Translations under genes and position numbers: made by a program
Shown here: positions 26,851 to 36,412 of the stretch, one piece after another
Layout of the letters: each line of letters begins with the position of its first letter
How positions within the stretch are numbered: the first letter of the stretch is position 1
Assembly: GCF_024171645.1 (NCBI RefSeq)
Contig: NZ_JALKAC010000007.1
Coordinates: 220,806-284,805, forward strand
Length of the DNA stretch: 64,000 nt
Source of the DNA: Flavobacterium sp. HSC-32F16
GTDB taxonomy: Bacteria; Bacteroidota; Bacteroidia; Flavobacteriales; Flavobacteriaceae
Direction of reading: 5' to 3'
The notes under the pieces: model-generated
Told to the model about the DNA's origin: nothing
The model's database searches: none
Seen by the model: the letters and a program-made list of their open reading frames with translations, nothing else

Positions 26851-27139
26851 TGTATAAAATAATTTAGTCCTAATAGCTATTGGGATAGCATCTTATATAA
26901 ATTTTTCAAAAAACTTTAGCTGAATGTGGGAAACCGTATAGAAATTAAAAAAACTGCCATTAGATTTGCTGCATAGAAATCAGGGAATAATGTTTACCTT
27001 TTTATTTGTTCTCAAAAGGTTTCTGTGGTTAAAAATGTTTTTGGAGAGACGATTTTTAATTTTAAAATTGGACATATTCATTTGATCGTGGGTAACTTGT
27101 AGAAATTGTTATGATATAAGAATGTCTAAATTTTTTTAT

Positions 27140-27191
27140 AGGTTTTTAGATTTGGTTATGAATTTAACTTTAATCTAAAAACCTTTTTTTT
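27140..27191 (+). terminator. Plus-strand terminator facing the AraC gene
   Basis: AGGTTTTTAGATT (27140-27152) and AATCTAAAAACCT (27172-27184) are perfect 13-bp arms followed by eight T on the plus strand. The T run overlaps the stop codon of the minus-strand AraC gene. On the minus strand the U-tract is poor, so it best stops plus-strand transcripts, although no plus-strand gene precedes it. Confidence 0.65.
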
Positions 27192-28221
27192 AGCCTAAAA
27201 CCAAAAGCCCAATAAGCCAGAAATAAACAACCTCCCAGTTTCTTTTAAATTTTTGAGGCGAGGAGCCGTAGAAATTCTTAAATGCGGCCGAGAAATGAGA
27301 AATATCTTTGTACCCACATTTATATGCTACTTCACTTACTGTTGAGGCTTTGTCCTTAAATAATTCTTTAGCATATTCCATTCTTAATTTAATGATGAAG
27401 GTTTTTACAGTTGTTCCAAAACAGGCTTTAAAACCTTTTTTTAATTTAAATTCATTTAAGGAAATCATTCTTGAAAGCTCGGTCAGGCTTGGGGCGTGGA
27501 CGTAATCTTTTTCCAGAATCAATTTTGCTTCCTGAAGTTTAGAATAATCCTCGTCGTCAATTTTATCTTTTAGTTTGGGTTCTGTAATAATAGCTTCGAG
27601 CTGATGTATTAAAAGTTCTTTGATTTTGGTTTCAATAAACATCTTTTTTAAAGCTCCTTTTCGGTTACAGTTTCTAATTTCAGATATTATCCATTGTATA
27701 GCAGGAGTAAAGGGAATATATTTTGAAGTTAAATAACCGGATTTTTTTAATAGTATGTTTTTAGAGAATTTTTCATGGACTTTCCAGTCTTCATTAATGA
27801 TGTTATAATAAAATTCTTTTGAGAAAATAATCGCTAAATAATTGACTTGTTCAAATGCGGGTATCGTATAAGTAGCTTTAAATTTTGTTGTATAAAAAAT
27901 ATTATGGGTGCTTTCCTTAATGTATTTATCGGCTTCGAGCAGTTCAATATTGGTTTGGATGTTGCCTGAGTTTACAAAATCCATTACAACACATTCTTCA
28001 TTAATTTCAAAAATATCTGTCTGCGATTTAGAAAGACATAATTGAGTATCAATAAGAACCATTCCATCAGTAGATAAAATGTGACTTTTTATTTCATCTG
28101 TTGCTTCCTTTTTTATGTCGATAATTTCTTCTGTAAGGATACTTTTTGGATCGTATTGGTCTTTAATTTCGATATTGATAATTGGTTTTTCATGGGCTGA
28201 TAGTTTCGATTTGATCTTCAA
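27190..28221 (-). CDS. AraC-family regulator (PchR-like) of the iron-uptake operon
   Basis: 343 aa. The frame begins with a TTG at 28221 (a TAG stop lies upstream and the next in-frame ATG is codon 54, inside the conserved part). The N-terminal ligand half is followed by a C-terminal double helix-turn-helix (about 225-325): PSLTELSRMISLNEFKLKKGFKACFGTTVKTFI and STVSEVAYKCGYKDISHFSAAFKNFYGSSPQKFKR. It is divergent from a TonB receptor gene, the standard layout for PchR-type activators that sense a ferric siderophore. Two direct repeats abut its start. An odd hydrophobic tail (VVYFWLIGLLVLG) extends beyond the normal end. Confidence 0.85.
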   Translation of the reverse strand: MKIKSKLSAHEKPIINIEIKDQYDPKSILTEEIIDIKKEATDEIKSHILSTDGMVLIDTQLCLSKSQTDIFEINEECVVMDFVNSGNIQTNIELLEADKYIKESTHNIFYTTKFKATYTIPAFEQVNYLAIIFSKEFYYNIINEDWKVHEKFSKNILLKKSGYLTSKYIPFTPAIQWIISEIRNCNRKGALKKMFIETKIKELLIHQLEAIITEPKLKDKIDDEDYSKLQEAKLILEKDYVHAPSLTELSRMISLNEFKLKKGFKACFGTTVKTFIIKLRMEYAKELFKDKASTVSEVAYKCGYKDISHFSAAFKNFYGSSPQKFKRNWEVVYFWLIGLLVLG

Positions 28222-28224
28222 AAT

Positions 28225-28258
28225 ATAATCCGTTTTTACAAAATAATAATCCGTTTTT
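28225..28258. promoter_or_regulatory. Two direct repeats, probable AraC binding sites
   Basis: ATAATCCGTTTTT occurs at 28225-28237 and again at 28246-28258, 21 bp apart, i.e. two helical turns on one DNA face, the usual spacing for an AraC-type dimer. The second copy ends a few bases before where the -33 element of the receptor promoter should be. Confidence 0.65.
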
Positions 28259-28285
28259 CCCTAACTTTTTTAAAGCAGTTGAGAG

Positions 28286-28293
28286 TACTTTTG
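28286..28293 (+). promoter_or_regulatory. -7 box of the TonB-receptor operon
   Basis: TACTTTTG matches TAnnTTTG 35 bp before the ATG. No TTTG lies 19-21 bp upstream; instead the AraC-type repeats end at 28258, which suggests an activator-dependent promoter. Confidence 0.6.
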
Positions 28294-28328
28294 CGCCAAA
28301 GTTATTTATAATTAGTCTAATTAAAGAT

Positions 28329-30722
28329 ATGTCAACTCATAAAATTTTATTTTTTATTTTATTTTTCTGCTTTTCGTTCTTTGCAAAAGCGCAGCAAAAT
28401 CAAGGCTTCACATTGTCTGGACAGGTTGTTGAAAAATCTGGTCAAACCATTCCTTTTGCAACAGTTATTGTAGAAAAAACTGACTTGAGCGTGATTTCGG
28501 ATGAAGATGGGAAGTTTGTTTTTAAGAATGTTAAGCCTGGAAAGTATACTTTAAAAATTTCTGCAATTGGATTTGCAGGCCGTAGAAAACAAATAGAAGT
28601 ATCAGGAAGTAATGTAAACATTCGAATTCAGTTAGATAATGAATTGCAGGAATTAGAAAACGTATCCGTAATTGGGCGTTCGACAGTTGACAAGGTCAAT
28701 AAACAAGCTTATAACGTAACGGCAGTTGATGCAAAAAAACTGCATAATTCCACTTTAGATCTGGCACATGCCTTAGATAGGGTATCCGGGGTACGTTTTC
28801 GTGAAGCTGGAGGTGTAGGATCGCGATCAGAATTATCGATTAATGGGTTTTCTGGGAACCAAATTAAAATTTTTATTGACGGTGTACCAATGGATAATTT
28901 TGGGTCGTCTTTTCAAATCAATAATATTCCAATTAACCTGGCTGATCGTGTAGAGGTTTATAAAGGTGTTGTGCCTATTTGGCTGGGTGGAGACGCTTTG
29001 GGAGGAGCTGTTAATATCGTAACAAATAGCAAACCTCGAACTTATGTGGATGCTTCTTATTCCTTTGGATCATTTAACACGTTTAAAACAGCCATAAACG
29101 CAGGCTATACTTCAAAAAGTGGTTTTACCACAGAGATAAATGCATTTCAAAATTATTCTGATAATAATTATTGGGTAAATGTTGAAACTAATGATTTGGA
29201 AACCGGTAAATATTATCCAGAAACACGAGTACGAAGATTTCATGATAATTACCATAATGAAACAGTAATTTTTAATATTGGAATTACGGGTAAAAAATAT
29301 GCCGATAAATTAATGATTGGTTTTACAGCCGGACAAAATAAGGCCGATATTCAAACTGGAGCCAGAATGGTAGCAGTATTTGGCGAAAGATATAGACGAG
29401 GAAATACTTTGATGCCTACTTTAAAATATCAAGTAAAAGATTTGTTTACAAAAGGGTTGAATGTAGATGTAACTGGAAATTTTAATTTTGGTTATGAGCA
29501 AACTGTAGATACCGTAAATAGACGATACAATTGGTTTGGGCAATATACACAAAATGCAGGTCCAGGTGGAGAAGCTGGTAGATCCCTGTATAAATTTAAA
29601 AACAATAATGGAATAGCCACTTTCAATGCGAACTATGCTATTGGCGAACGTCATTCGTTATTAATAAACAATACATTTAACACATTTGACCGTAAAGGAA
29701 GTGATGAACTTTATCCTGAGTCTGTAACTTACCAGCAGCCTGAAAAGCTGCAAAAGAATATTTTGGCAGCTGGCTACAAATTTGACTACAATCAAAAATG
29801 GAGCACCTCATTATTTGTGAAAAATTATACTTTAAAGACTACTCTAACTAGAAGTTATAATCCTTCTGGAAACTGGGGAGATGTTGCCTATATGGAGTTA
29901 AATGATAAGTCATCTTCTTTGGGTTACGGAGGAGCAAGCAGCTATTATTTAAAGCAAAATGTACAGCTTAAGGCTTCTTATGAAAAAACCTATAGATTAC
30001 CTACATCGAATGAAATTTTTGGTGATCCCAATGATAATTTACAAGGAAATAATAATTTAAAACCAGAATCAAGTAACAATATTAATTTAGGTTTTAGTTA
30101 TCAAACTAGTTTTAGTGACGTTAATGCGTTAACATTTGATGTAAATGGTATCTATCGTGATGCTGCTGATTTTATTCGTACTGAATTTAATAATAATCAG
30201 AACAAAACTGTAACTGTTAATCAAGGAAGTGTTAGAACAAAAGGTATTGATGGAGAGATTCGATACTCTTACAAAAAGCGATTTACATCTGGTATTAATA
30301 TGACTTACCAAGATATACGCAATATGACCAAATATGAACCAGAGCAAAATTATGTTTCCTATTACTATAAAGACAGGGTACCCAATATCCCTTATTTGTT
30401 TAGTAATCTAGATGCAACAGTTTTTTTTAACGATGTATTTAAAAAAGGAAATAATTTATCTGTAGGTTATAATCTTCTTTATGTACATGCCTATTATTTG
30501 TACTGGCCAAGTAGAGGGGGTACGAGTGGTAAGCACGATATTCCTACACAGCTTAAGCATGATTTAAACTTGGTTTACACTATGGCTAATGGAAAATACA
30601 ACGTCGCTTTAGAATGTCAAAACTTACTGGATAATGAACTTGTAGATAATTTTTCACTTCAAAAACCTAGTCGTGCTTTTTATCTAAAATTTAGATACTT
30701 CTTTAACAAGTCGAATAAATAA
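28329..30722 (+). CDS. TonB-dependent receptor (ferric siderophore/iron type)
   Basis: 797 aa. Signal peptide MSTHKILFFILFFCFSFFAKA. An N-terminal carboxypeptidase-regulatory-like domain (about 28-110) is followed by a plug (LAHALDRVSGVRFREAGGVGSRSELSINGF, then IKIFIDGVPMDNFG and GGDALGGAVNIVT) and a beta-barrel ending in Phe-rich strands (AFYLKFRYFF). The barrel is about 550 residues, in the range of siderophore and heme receptors and smaller than SusC proteins. Operon with a DUF4374 lipoprotein (23-bp gap) and a PepSY membrane protein, and divergent from a PchR-like regulator, all pointing to iron-siderophore uptake. The ligand is unknown. Confidence 0.9.
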   Translation: MSTHKILFFILFFCFSFFAKAQQNQGFTLSGQVVEKSGQTIPFATVIVEKTDLSVISDEDGKFVFKNVKPGKYTLKISAIGFAGRRKQIEVSGSNVNIRIQLDNELQELENVSVIGRSTVDKVNKQAYNVTAVDAKKLHNSTLDLAHALDRVSGVRFREAGGVGSRSELSINGFSGNQIKIFIDGVPMDNFGSSFQINNIPINLADRVEVYKGVVPIWLGGDALGGAVNIVTNSKPRTYVDASYSFGSFNTFKTAINAGYTSKSGFTTEINAFQNYSDNNYWVNVETNDLETGKYYPETRVRRFHDNYHNETVIFNIGITGKKYADKLMIGFTAGQNKADIQTGARMVAVFGERYRRGNTLMPTLKYQVKDLFTKGLNVDVTGNFNFGYEQTVDTVNRRYNWFGQYTQNAGPGGEAGRSLYKFKNNNGIATFNANYAIGERHSLLINNTFNTFDRKGSDELYPESVTYQQPEKLQKNILAAGYKFDYNQKWSTSLFVKNYTLKTTLTRSYNPSGNWGDVAYMELNDKSSSLGYGGASSYYLKQNVQLKASYEKTYRLPTSNEIFGDPNDNLQGNNNLKPESSNNINLGFSYQTSFSDVNALTFDVNGIYRDAADFIRTEFNNNQNKTVTVNQGSVRTKGIDGEIRYSYKKRFTSGINMTYQDIRNMTKYEPEQNYVSYYYKDRVPNIPYLFSNLDATVFFNDVFKKGNNLSVGYNLLYVHAYYLYWPSRGGTSGKHDIPTQLKHDLNLVYTMANGKYNVALECQNLLDNELVDNFSLQKPSRAFYLKFRYFFNKSNK

Positions 30723-30745
30723 TTTTAATATAAATTTTAATACTT

Positions 30746-31984
30746 ATGAAAACAATTACCAAATTACCTTTACTGTTAGCAGCATTTGCTTTCACTTTTG
30801 CTTCATGTGAGAGTAACGATGAGCAAAATGAAGGAGCTAGTGGAGAAACAGGAAAATCAAAATATATAGTTACCGTTTCTACAGGAGCAACAGGAGTCGC
30901 GGATTATTTATTAACTGCCGATGACGTTTCAAAAGGATCAATTACCACAGCAGGAAATGGGTTAGAACAAGACGGTACTTATCGTTATTATTTATCAACG
31001 CAAAATAAATTTTTTAGTTTCCTTTACGGTCAGGGAAATCCAGGAGCTGTTACTACATATGGTTTGACTACGAATGGAGTTTTAACTAAGACTTCAAATT
31101 TCCAAGCTGAGACAGTCCAGGTTTTTGCACCAGTTAACAAAGATATTTTAATGGTAAAAGTACCTAGAAGCGGCGCTTCAATTTCTTATATGTATAAAGT
31201 TGATGCAGAACAATCTGTACTTACAGGAACAGTACAACAAGATACCAGGCTTTTAATTGGAAATAAAAATCCAGATTTAGCAGAAAGAGCGCATTTTACT
31301 TGGGCAACTCAGGTAGGAGATAAAGTATTTATGCCTTACATGAAAATTAATGGTATTGCTCCAGATACTTTTGGAACAAGACATGCTGATAGTACTTGGG
31401 TAGCTGTATATAGTTATCCAGATTTAAAATTAGAAAAAGTAATTAAAGATAATCGTACAAGTTACTTAGGAGCTTATTTTACTAATGGATTGTTTCAGGA
31501 TGAAAAAGGAGATGCCTACGGATTTTCCGGAGCTATTGGAACAGCTAATGGTGTAGTTACTTCTACAAAACCTTCGGCTGTAGTTAAAATTGCTAAAGGA
31601 ACCACAGAATTTGACAAATCTTATTTCTTTAATGTTCAGGAAAAATCAGGAGGTTATAAAATTTCTTCAACAAGTTATATCTCAAATGGTAAGTTCTTAT
31701 TGTTAATGTACGGAACTGCTGGAACTAATTCTGGAACTGTTAAGTTAGCTGTAGCTGATGTATACAACCAAACTTTTAAATGGGTTACTGGTATGCCTTC
31801 TGTATTGTCAAATGCTACTACTCGTTATAATATTACAACAGAAGATGGAAATTCAGCTGTTCTTGGTGTAAATACACCTGATGGAAACTGGATTTACTCT
31901 ATCAACGGTACAACTGCTGTTGCTGCACAAGGTATGAAAGTTGAAGGAGGTCAGATTACTGCAATTCAGAAACTAAAATACTAA
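30746..31984 (+). CDS. DUF4374 lipoprotein
   Basis: 412 aa. Lipobox at FTFASC (Cys21) followed by an acidic Ser/Asn/Glu-rich tether. The body is a beta-propeller-like repeat protein in the DUF4374 family (STQNKFFSFLYGQGNPGAVTTYGL, and KIAKGTTEFDKSYFFNV). Members are commonly found next to TonB receptors and PepSY proteins in Bacteroidota iron-uptake loci, and are thought to capture or hand over the iron complex at the surface. A terminator hairpin follows it. Confidence 0.85.
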   Translation: MKTITKLPLLLAAFAFTFASCESNDEQNEGASGETGKSKYIVTVSTGATGVADYLLTADDVSKGSITTAGNGLEQDGTYRYYLSTQNKFFSFLYGQGNPGAVTTYGLTTNGVLTKTSNFQAETVQVFAPVNKDILMVKVPRSGASISYMYKVDAEQSVLTGTVQQDTRLLIGNKNPDLAERAHFTWATQVGDKVFMPYMKINGIAPDTFGTRHADSTWVAVYSYPDLKLEKVIKDNRTSYLGAYFTNGLFQDEKGDAYGFSGAIGTANGVVTSTKPSAVVKIAKGTTEFDKSYFFNVQEKSGGYKISSTSYISNGKFLLLMYGTAGTNSGTVKLAVADVYNQTFKWVTGMPSVLSNATTRYNITTEDGNSAVLGVNTPDGNWIYSINGTTAVAAQGMKVEGGQITAIQKLKY

Positions 31985-31994
31985 TATTTTTTTG

Positions 31995-32033
31995 CCGTAA
32001 GTCCTTATTTTAATGAGGACTTGCGGTTTTTTT
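31995..32033 (+). terminator. Intra-operon terminator or attenuator
   Basis: CCGTAAGTCCT and AGGACTTGCGG arms around TATTTTAATG, followed by seven T. It lies between the DUF4374 and PepSY genes and could reduce transcription of the latter. Confidence 0.75.
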
Positions 32034-32058
32034 ATTTATCCTATTTATCTATCCAATT

Positions 32059-33489
32059 ATGTTTTCTTCGTCAAAACCAAAACCCAATAATAAGAAAAAA
32101 AGTAAAAAATCGCTTTTCAAGCGTGTTATGGCCTGGCTGCATTTATGGCTTGGCTTAGCATCTGGAATCATTGTAGTTATTGTCAGCCTTACGGGCTGTA
32201 TTTATGTTTTTGAGCATGAAATAAAAGATTTTATCGAAGACTGGCGTTTTGTAGAGCCTCAGGAAAAAGCTTTTTTATTACCCTCGCAGTTAGTTACAAT
32301 TGCTGATAAAACCATGAAAGGCAATCATGCCACAAGTGTAACTTTTGGATCTAAAGACGAAGCTGCAATTGTGGGTTACTTTATTGAAAAAAAAGAAGAT
32401 AAAGAAAAAGGTGGAAGAGAACATAAAAGAGGAGAAGGAAATCGTAAAAAAGAAACCGCTAAAAATGAAAGCGAAAAAGGAAAAACTGAATTAAAACCTC
32501 AGGGGAAAGATAAAGGTAAAGATAAGGAAGAAAAACCAAGAAAGAGAAGAAGCGGTGTTTTTACGAGCATTTATATGAATCCGTATACAGGAGAAATATT
32601 AAGTGTAAAATCTTTTTCAAGAGGAGATTCGCCGGATTTTTTCAGATGGATATTAAACGGACACCGCGCTTTGTGGCTTCCTTATGATATTGGAAGACCT
32701 ATTGTAGGTGTTGCAATTTTAATCTTTGTTGTGCTTTTAATTTCAGGTATTGTGCTTTGGTGGCCAACCAAATGGATAAAATCAATAATCGATAAGAGTT
32801 TTAAAATTAAGTGGGATGCGAGCTTTAAACGTGTTAATTATGATTTTCATAATGTACTGGGTTTTTACAGCTGTATTTTTCTTTTCTTTATTGCCGTTAC
32901 CGGTTTGGTTTGGAGTTTTGGCTGGTGGAGTAAATCGTTATACTGGGTTACATCTGGAGGAAAACCTTTAGTTGAAAACCGCGAATCGCCTAAATCTGAT
33001 ACAACAAATATTAAGACTTTTAATATTACTACCGCCGACAAAGTATTGCTTAAAATGCAAAAAGAAAATCCGCAGGCTTCGGGAATTTTAATTTCTATTC
33101 CATCTAAACCGGCAGATCCTATTGGAGCTTTCGTTTACAAACAAAAAAATACCTACTATAATATGGACAGGTATAATTTTGATCAGCAGAGTTTAAAAGA
33201 AATCTCAATTAAAACGCCTTTTTCAGGAAAATATATTGAGGCAAATATACCAGACAAAATCCGCAGAATGAATTATGATATTCACGTAGGAAGCGTACTG
33301 GGACTTACTGGAAAATTTATCGCTTTTTTTGCCAGTTTAATCTCTGCAACCTTACCCATTACGGGATTTATTATTTGGTGGGGAAAACAGAAATTTGGTA
33401 AAAAGAAACCGGCAGCAAAACCTAAAGTGGCGGCAAAAGCAGTTCCGGTTCCTAAAAAAAATAATGCAGAACAAGAAGTTACTGCTTAA
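32059..33489 (+). CDS. PepSY-associated transmembrane protein (possible ferric-siderophore reductase)
   Basis: 476 aa. Four membrane helices of the PepSY_TM family: near 30-50 (GLASGIIVVIVSLTGCIYVF), 215-235, 265-290 and about 425-445. Conserved His residues on the helices (MAWLHLW, NGHRALW, YDFHNVLGFY, NYDIHVGSVLG) fit heme-binding reductases such as FoxB/FpvG-like proteins. A 54-residue, highly charged Lys/Glu/Arg insertion (about 111-164) interrupts the first periplasmic domain. The Lys-rich tail is cytoplasmic. It likely reduces the iron-siderophore complex after uptake by the receptor upstream. Confidence 0.85.
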   Translation: MFSSSKPKPNNKKKSKKSLFKRVMAWLHLWLGLASGIIVVIVSLTGCIYVFEHEIKDFIEDWRFVEPQEKAFLLPSQLVTIADKTMKGNHATSVTFGSKDEAAIVGYFIEKKEDKEKGGREHKRGEGNRKKETAKNESEKGKTELKPQGKDKGKDKEEKPRKRRSGVFTSIYMNPYTGEILSVKSFSRGDSPDFFRWILNGHRALWLPYDIGRPIVGVAILIFVVLLISGIVLWWPTKWIKSIIDKSFKIKWDASFKRVNYDFHNVLGFYSCIFLFFIAVTGLVWSFGWWSKSLYWVTSGGKPLVENRESPKSDTTNIKTFNITTADKVLLKMQKENPQASGILISIPSKPADPIGAFVYKQKNTYYNMDRYNFDQQSLKEISIKTPFSGKYIEANIPDKIRRMNYDIHVGSVLGLTGKFIAFFASLISATLPITGFIIWWGKQKFGKKKPAAKPKVAAKAVPVPKKNNAEQEVTA

Positions 33490-33539
33490 GGAAAAATTAA
33501 AATTGGTTTTTAATTTCTTTTTTTGTTTTTTTTTTGATC

Positions 33540-33578
33540 AAAGGCAAAACTTACCCAGGTTTTGCCTTTTCTTTTTTT
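33540..33578. terminator. Bidirectional terminator between convergent genes
   Basis: AAAGGCAAAAC and GTTTTGCCTTT arms around TTACCCAG, with T runs on the plus side. It separates the plus-strand iron operon from the minus-strand esterase gene that ends at 33577. Confidence 0.8.
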
Positions 33579-34506
33579 AGTTATAACCGTTTGTTTTCAG
33601 CCATTCTTCACAATCTCTGGTCCAGAATTTACTAGTGTCTTTTACACCTAAACCAAAACCGTGTCCTCCTTTTTCATATAAATGTAACTCCGCTGCAACT
33701 CCATTTTTTTTGAGGGCTAAATAATAGTTTATACTGTTTTCCGGCAGTACAACGGTATCATCTGTAGCGTGAATTAAAAAAGCGGGCGGTGTCTGGGCTG
33801 TAACTTTCTTCTCGTTTGAAAATGAATCTATTAAATCCTGAGATGGATTATTTCCTAATAAACTAGTTTGAGATCCTTTATGTGTTGTTTGATTTTCCAT
33901 TGAAATAACCGGATATATTAAAAGAGAAAAATCAGGGCGGGCACTTACTCTATATGCCGATTCATAAACTTTATCATCATAATGTGTTGATGCTGTAGAG
34001 GCTAAATGTCCTCCGGCAGAAAATCCCATAATACCGATTTTGCTGGGATCAATATTCCATTTTGCTGCATTTTGTCTTACATAACGTATCGCTTCCTGCG
34101 CATCCTGAAGCGGGCCTACATTTTTATTCTTCATAATTAAATCACTCGGAAGTCTGTATTTCAATACAAATGCCGGAATCCCTAGACTGTTCAGCCATTG
34201 CGCTGCTTTTGTTCCTTCTTTATCAATGGCCAAATGCTGGTAGCCTCCACCCGGAAGAATAATAACTGCCGTTTGATTTGGTTTTGTTACAGCCGGAAAA
34301 AACGCTGTTAAAGTGGGTATTGTAACTAAACTGGTACTTTGCACCTTTCCATCTTTTATGGATTCTTTCTCTTTATATTCAGTTGATTTGATTTCGTCAG
34401 GAATTTTATTCCAAAGTGGAACAGCCTGATTTTGTGCATTCGAGTGAAATACTATTCCCGAAAAAAGCAGGACAGTCAATAAATAAAGGCTTTTTGTGTT
34501 TTTCAA
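33577..34506 (-). CDS. Secreted alpha/beta hydrolase, carbohydrate-esterase-like
   Basis: 309 aa. Signal peptide MKNTKSLYLLTVLLFSGIVF...NAQ. Oxyanion motif ILPGGGYQHLAIDKEG, nucleophile elbow GFSAGGH (Ser163), HATDDTVV (Asp) and KGGHGFGLG (His): the acetylxylan-esterase-like/BD-FAE group. The only usable start is TTG at 34506; no ATG occurs before residue 120. It lies directly upstream of, and divergent from, the hexuronate operon and probably removes acetyl or methyl esters from pectin fragments. Confidence 0.83.
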   Translation of the reverse strand: MKNTKSLYLLTVLLFSGIVFHSNAQNQAVPLWNKIPDEIKSTEYKEKESIKDGKVQSTSLVTIPTLTAFFPAVTKPNQTAVIILPGGGYQHLAIDKEGTKAAQWLNSLGIPAFVLKYRLPSDLIMKNKNVGPLQDAQEAIRYVRQNAAKWNIDPSKIGIMGFSAGGHLASTASTHYDDKVYESAYRVSARPDFSLLIYPVISMENQTTHKGSQTSLLGNNPSQDLIDSFSNEKKVTAQTPPAFLIHATDDTVVLPENSINYYLALKKNGVAAELHLYEKGGHGFGLGVKDTSKFWTRDCEEWLKTNGYN

Positions 34507-34749
34507 TTTTTATTATAATTAGTTGTATTACAGTAGTTTATTGGTTGTTTGTAACTTTTGTTTTAAAAACGGCAAGATAAGATAAAACTCTTTAAATACT
34601 ATCTTGTTTCAGGACAATTTTACCCCTAAAAGCGGATAAATTTCGCCTATATCCTTTTAACATATATATTGTTTAATGTGTAATTTTGTGTTCTTTTTTT
34701 TACGCAATATATTAAATTTAATAGATAAAATAATTTTATATATAATTTA

Positions 34750-34794
34750 TTTGGAATATAAAGATTAAAAACTATATTTGTGCAATCGATTACA
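34750..34794 (+). promoter_or_regulatory. Promoter and LacI-type operator of the hexuronate operon
   Basis: TTTG (34750-34753), a 19-bp spacer and TATATTTG (34773-34780) form a full-consensus Bacteroidota promoter. The operator TGCAATCGATTACA (34781-34794) starts at the next base, so it would cover the transcription start. The rest of the 396-bp gap 34507-34902 contains no gene; it holds this promoter and a leader of about 100 bp before the transporter. Confidence 0.85.
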
Positions 34795-34902
34795 TTATTA
34801 CGGTTTTATAAAATTAAAATATTGATTTTAATGTTTTTAAATAATGCGTAATGTGCAGGAGATTTTCCAAAAAAAAATATCTAACTATAATAACCCGTTA
34901 CC

Positions 34903-36372
34903 ATGAGTCAAACCGATGCTGTTACAGTAAATAAAAACGTCAAATCTGCAGGAAAATATCGTTGGAGTATATGCGCTCTGCTTTTTTTTGCAACAACCAT
35001 TAATTATTTAGACAGACAAGTTCTTTCTTTAACTTGGAGTGATTTTATTGCGCCGGAATTTCATTGGACAAATAACGATTATGGAAATATAACGGCTTTA
35101 TTCTCTATCTTTTATGCAGTTTCTTTACTATTCGCCGGAAGATTTGTAGACTGGCTTGATACTAAAAAAGGATTTCTTTGGGCAATTGGAATTTGGTCTG
35201 TGGGAGCTTGTTTGCATGCATTCTGCGGTATTGCCACTTCAGGAATTATTACTGGAGAATGGCTGGTAGGATTTCATGGTTCAAAAGAAATTATAAGTAC
35301 AATAAACGATACGGCACTTGTAATTAACGTAAGTGTGGCTTTGTTTATTTTTGCTCGTTTTGTTTTGGCAGTTGGTGAGGCTGGAAACTTTCCTGCAGCA
35401 ATCAAAACTACAGCAGAATATTTCCCTAAAAAAGACAGAGCATTTTCTACAAGTATATTTAACGCTGGTGCCACAGTGGGTGCATTGGCAGCTCCAATTA
35501 CAATTCCGTTTATTGCCAAATCATTTGGATGGGAAATGTCTTTCATTATCATTGGAGCTTTAGGTTTTATCTGGATGGGATTCTGGGTTTTCATGTACGA
35601 TAAACCAGAAAGACACCCAAGAGTAAGTGCAGAGGAATTAGCTTATATTCAGCAGGATGATATTGCAGACAGCAAATTAGAAGGTTATGTGCCGGAAACA
35701 ACTTCAAAAGTTTCTTTTGTTGAATGCTTTAAATACAAACAAACATGGGCTTTTGCCTTTGGTAAATTTATGACAGACGGCGTTTGGTGGTTTTTCTTAT
35801 TCTGGACTCCGGCTTATTTAAGCTCTGTTTACGGAATGGATTCTACAGAAGCGGCTTTACCATTGTTTGTTTTATACATGATTACATTATTGTCAATTAT
35901 TGGCGGATGGCTTCCAACGTACTTTGTTGAAAAGAAAGGAATGAATCCATATGAAGGAAGAATGAGAGCCATGTTAATTTTTGCTTTCTTTCCATTGTTA
36001 GCCTTAATTGCGCAGCCTTTAGGGTATATTAGTTATTGGATTCCGGTAATTATCATCGGGATTGCAGGAGCGGCACACCAGTCCTGGTCAGCCAATATAT
36101 TTACTACAGTAGGAGATATGTTTCCTAAAAAGGCTATTGCAACTATAACTGGAATTGGAGGTTTAGCAGGAGGAGTAGGGTCAACTTTAATTAACAAAGG
36201 ATCAGGATTATTGTTTGATCATGCTAAAGAAACTGAAATGGTTTTTATGGGATTTAAAGGAATTGAAGCAGGATACTTTATAATTTTTTCAATTTGTGCT
36301 GTTTGTTATTTAACAGGATGGATTGTAATGAAATCTCTTGTTCCTAAATACAGCCCAATTACGAATTTGTAA
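34903..36372 (+). CDS. exuT: MFS hexuronate transporter
   Basis: 489 aa, about 12 membrane helices. The start WSICALLFFATTINYLDRQVLSL and later ARFVLAVGEAGNFPAAIKTTAEYFPKKDRA are signatures of the anion:cation symporter (ACS) subfamily that includes ExuT. It takes up galacturonate, glucuronate and probably unsaturated uronate products across the inner membrane. It is the first gene of the hexuronate catabolic set and stands under a promoter-operator. A second promoter-operator separates it from kduI. Confidence 0.9.
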   Translation: MSQTDAVTVNKNVKSAGKYRWSICALLFFATTINYLDRQVLSLTWSDFIAPEFHWTNNDYGNITALFSIFYAVSLLFAGRFVDWLDTKKGFLWAIGIWSVGACLHAFCGIATSGIITGEWLVGFHGSKEIISTINDTALVINVSVALFIFARFVLAVGEAGNFPAAIKTTAEYFPKKDRAFSTSIFNAGATVGALAAPITIPFIAKSFGWEMSFIIIGALGFIWMGFWVFMYDKPERHPRVSAEELAYIQQDDIADSKLEGYVPETTSKVSFVECFKYKQTWAFAFGKFMTDGVWWFFLFWTPAYLSSVYGMDSTEAALPLFVLYMITLLSIIGGWLPTYFVEKKGMNPYEGRMRAMLIFAFFPLLALIAQPLGYISYWIPVIIIGIAGAAHQSWSANIFTTVGDMFPKKAIATITGIGGLAGGVGSTLINKGSGLLFDHAKETEMVFMGFKGIEAGYFIIFSICAVCYLTGWIVMKSLVPKYSPITNL

Positions 36373-36412
36373 AAGATAATTTGTCTAAATAGCATAATTT
36401 TTTCATTTCAAT

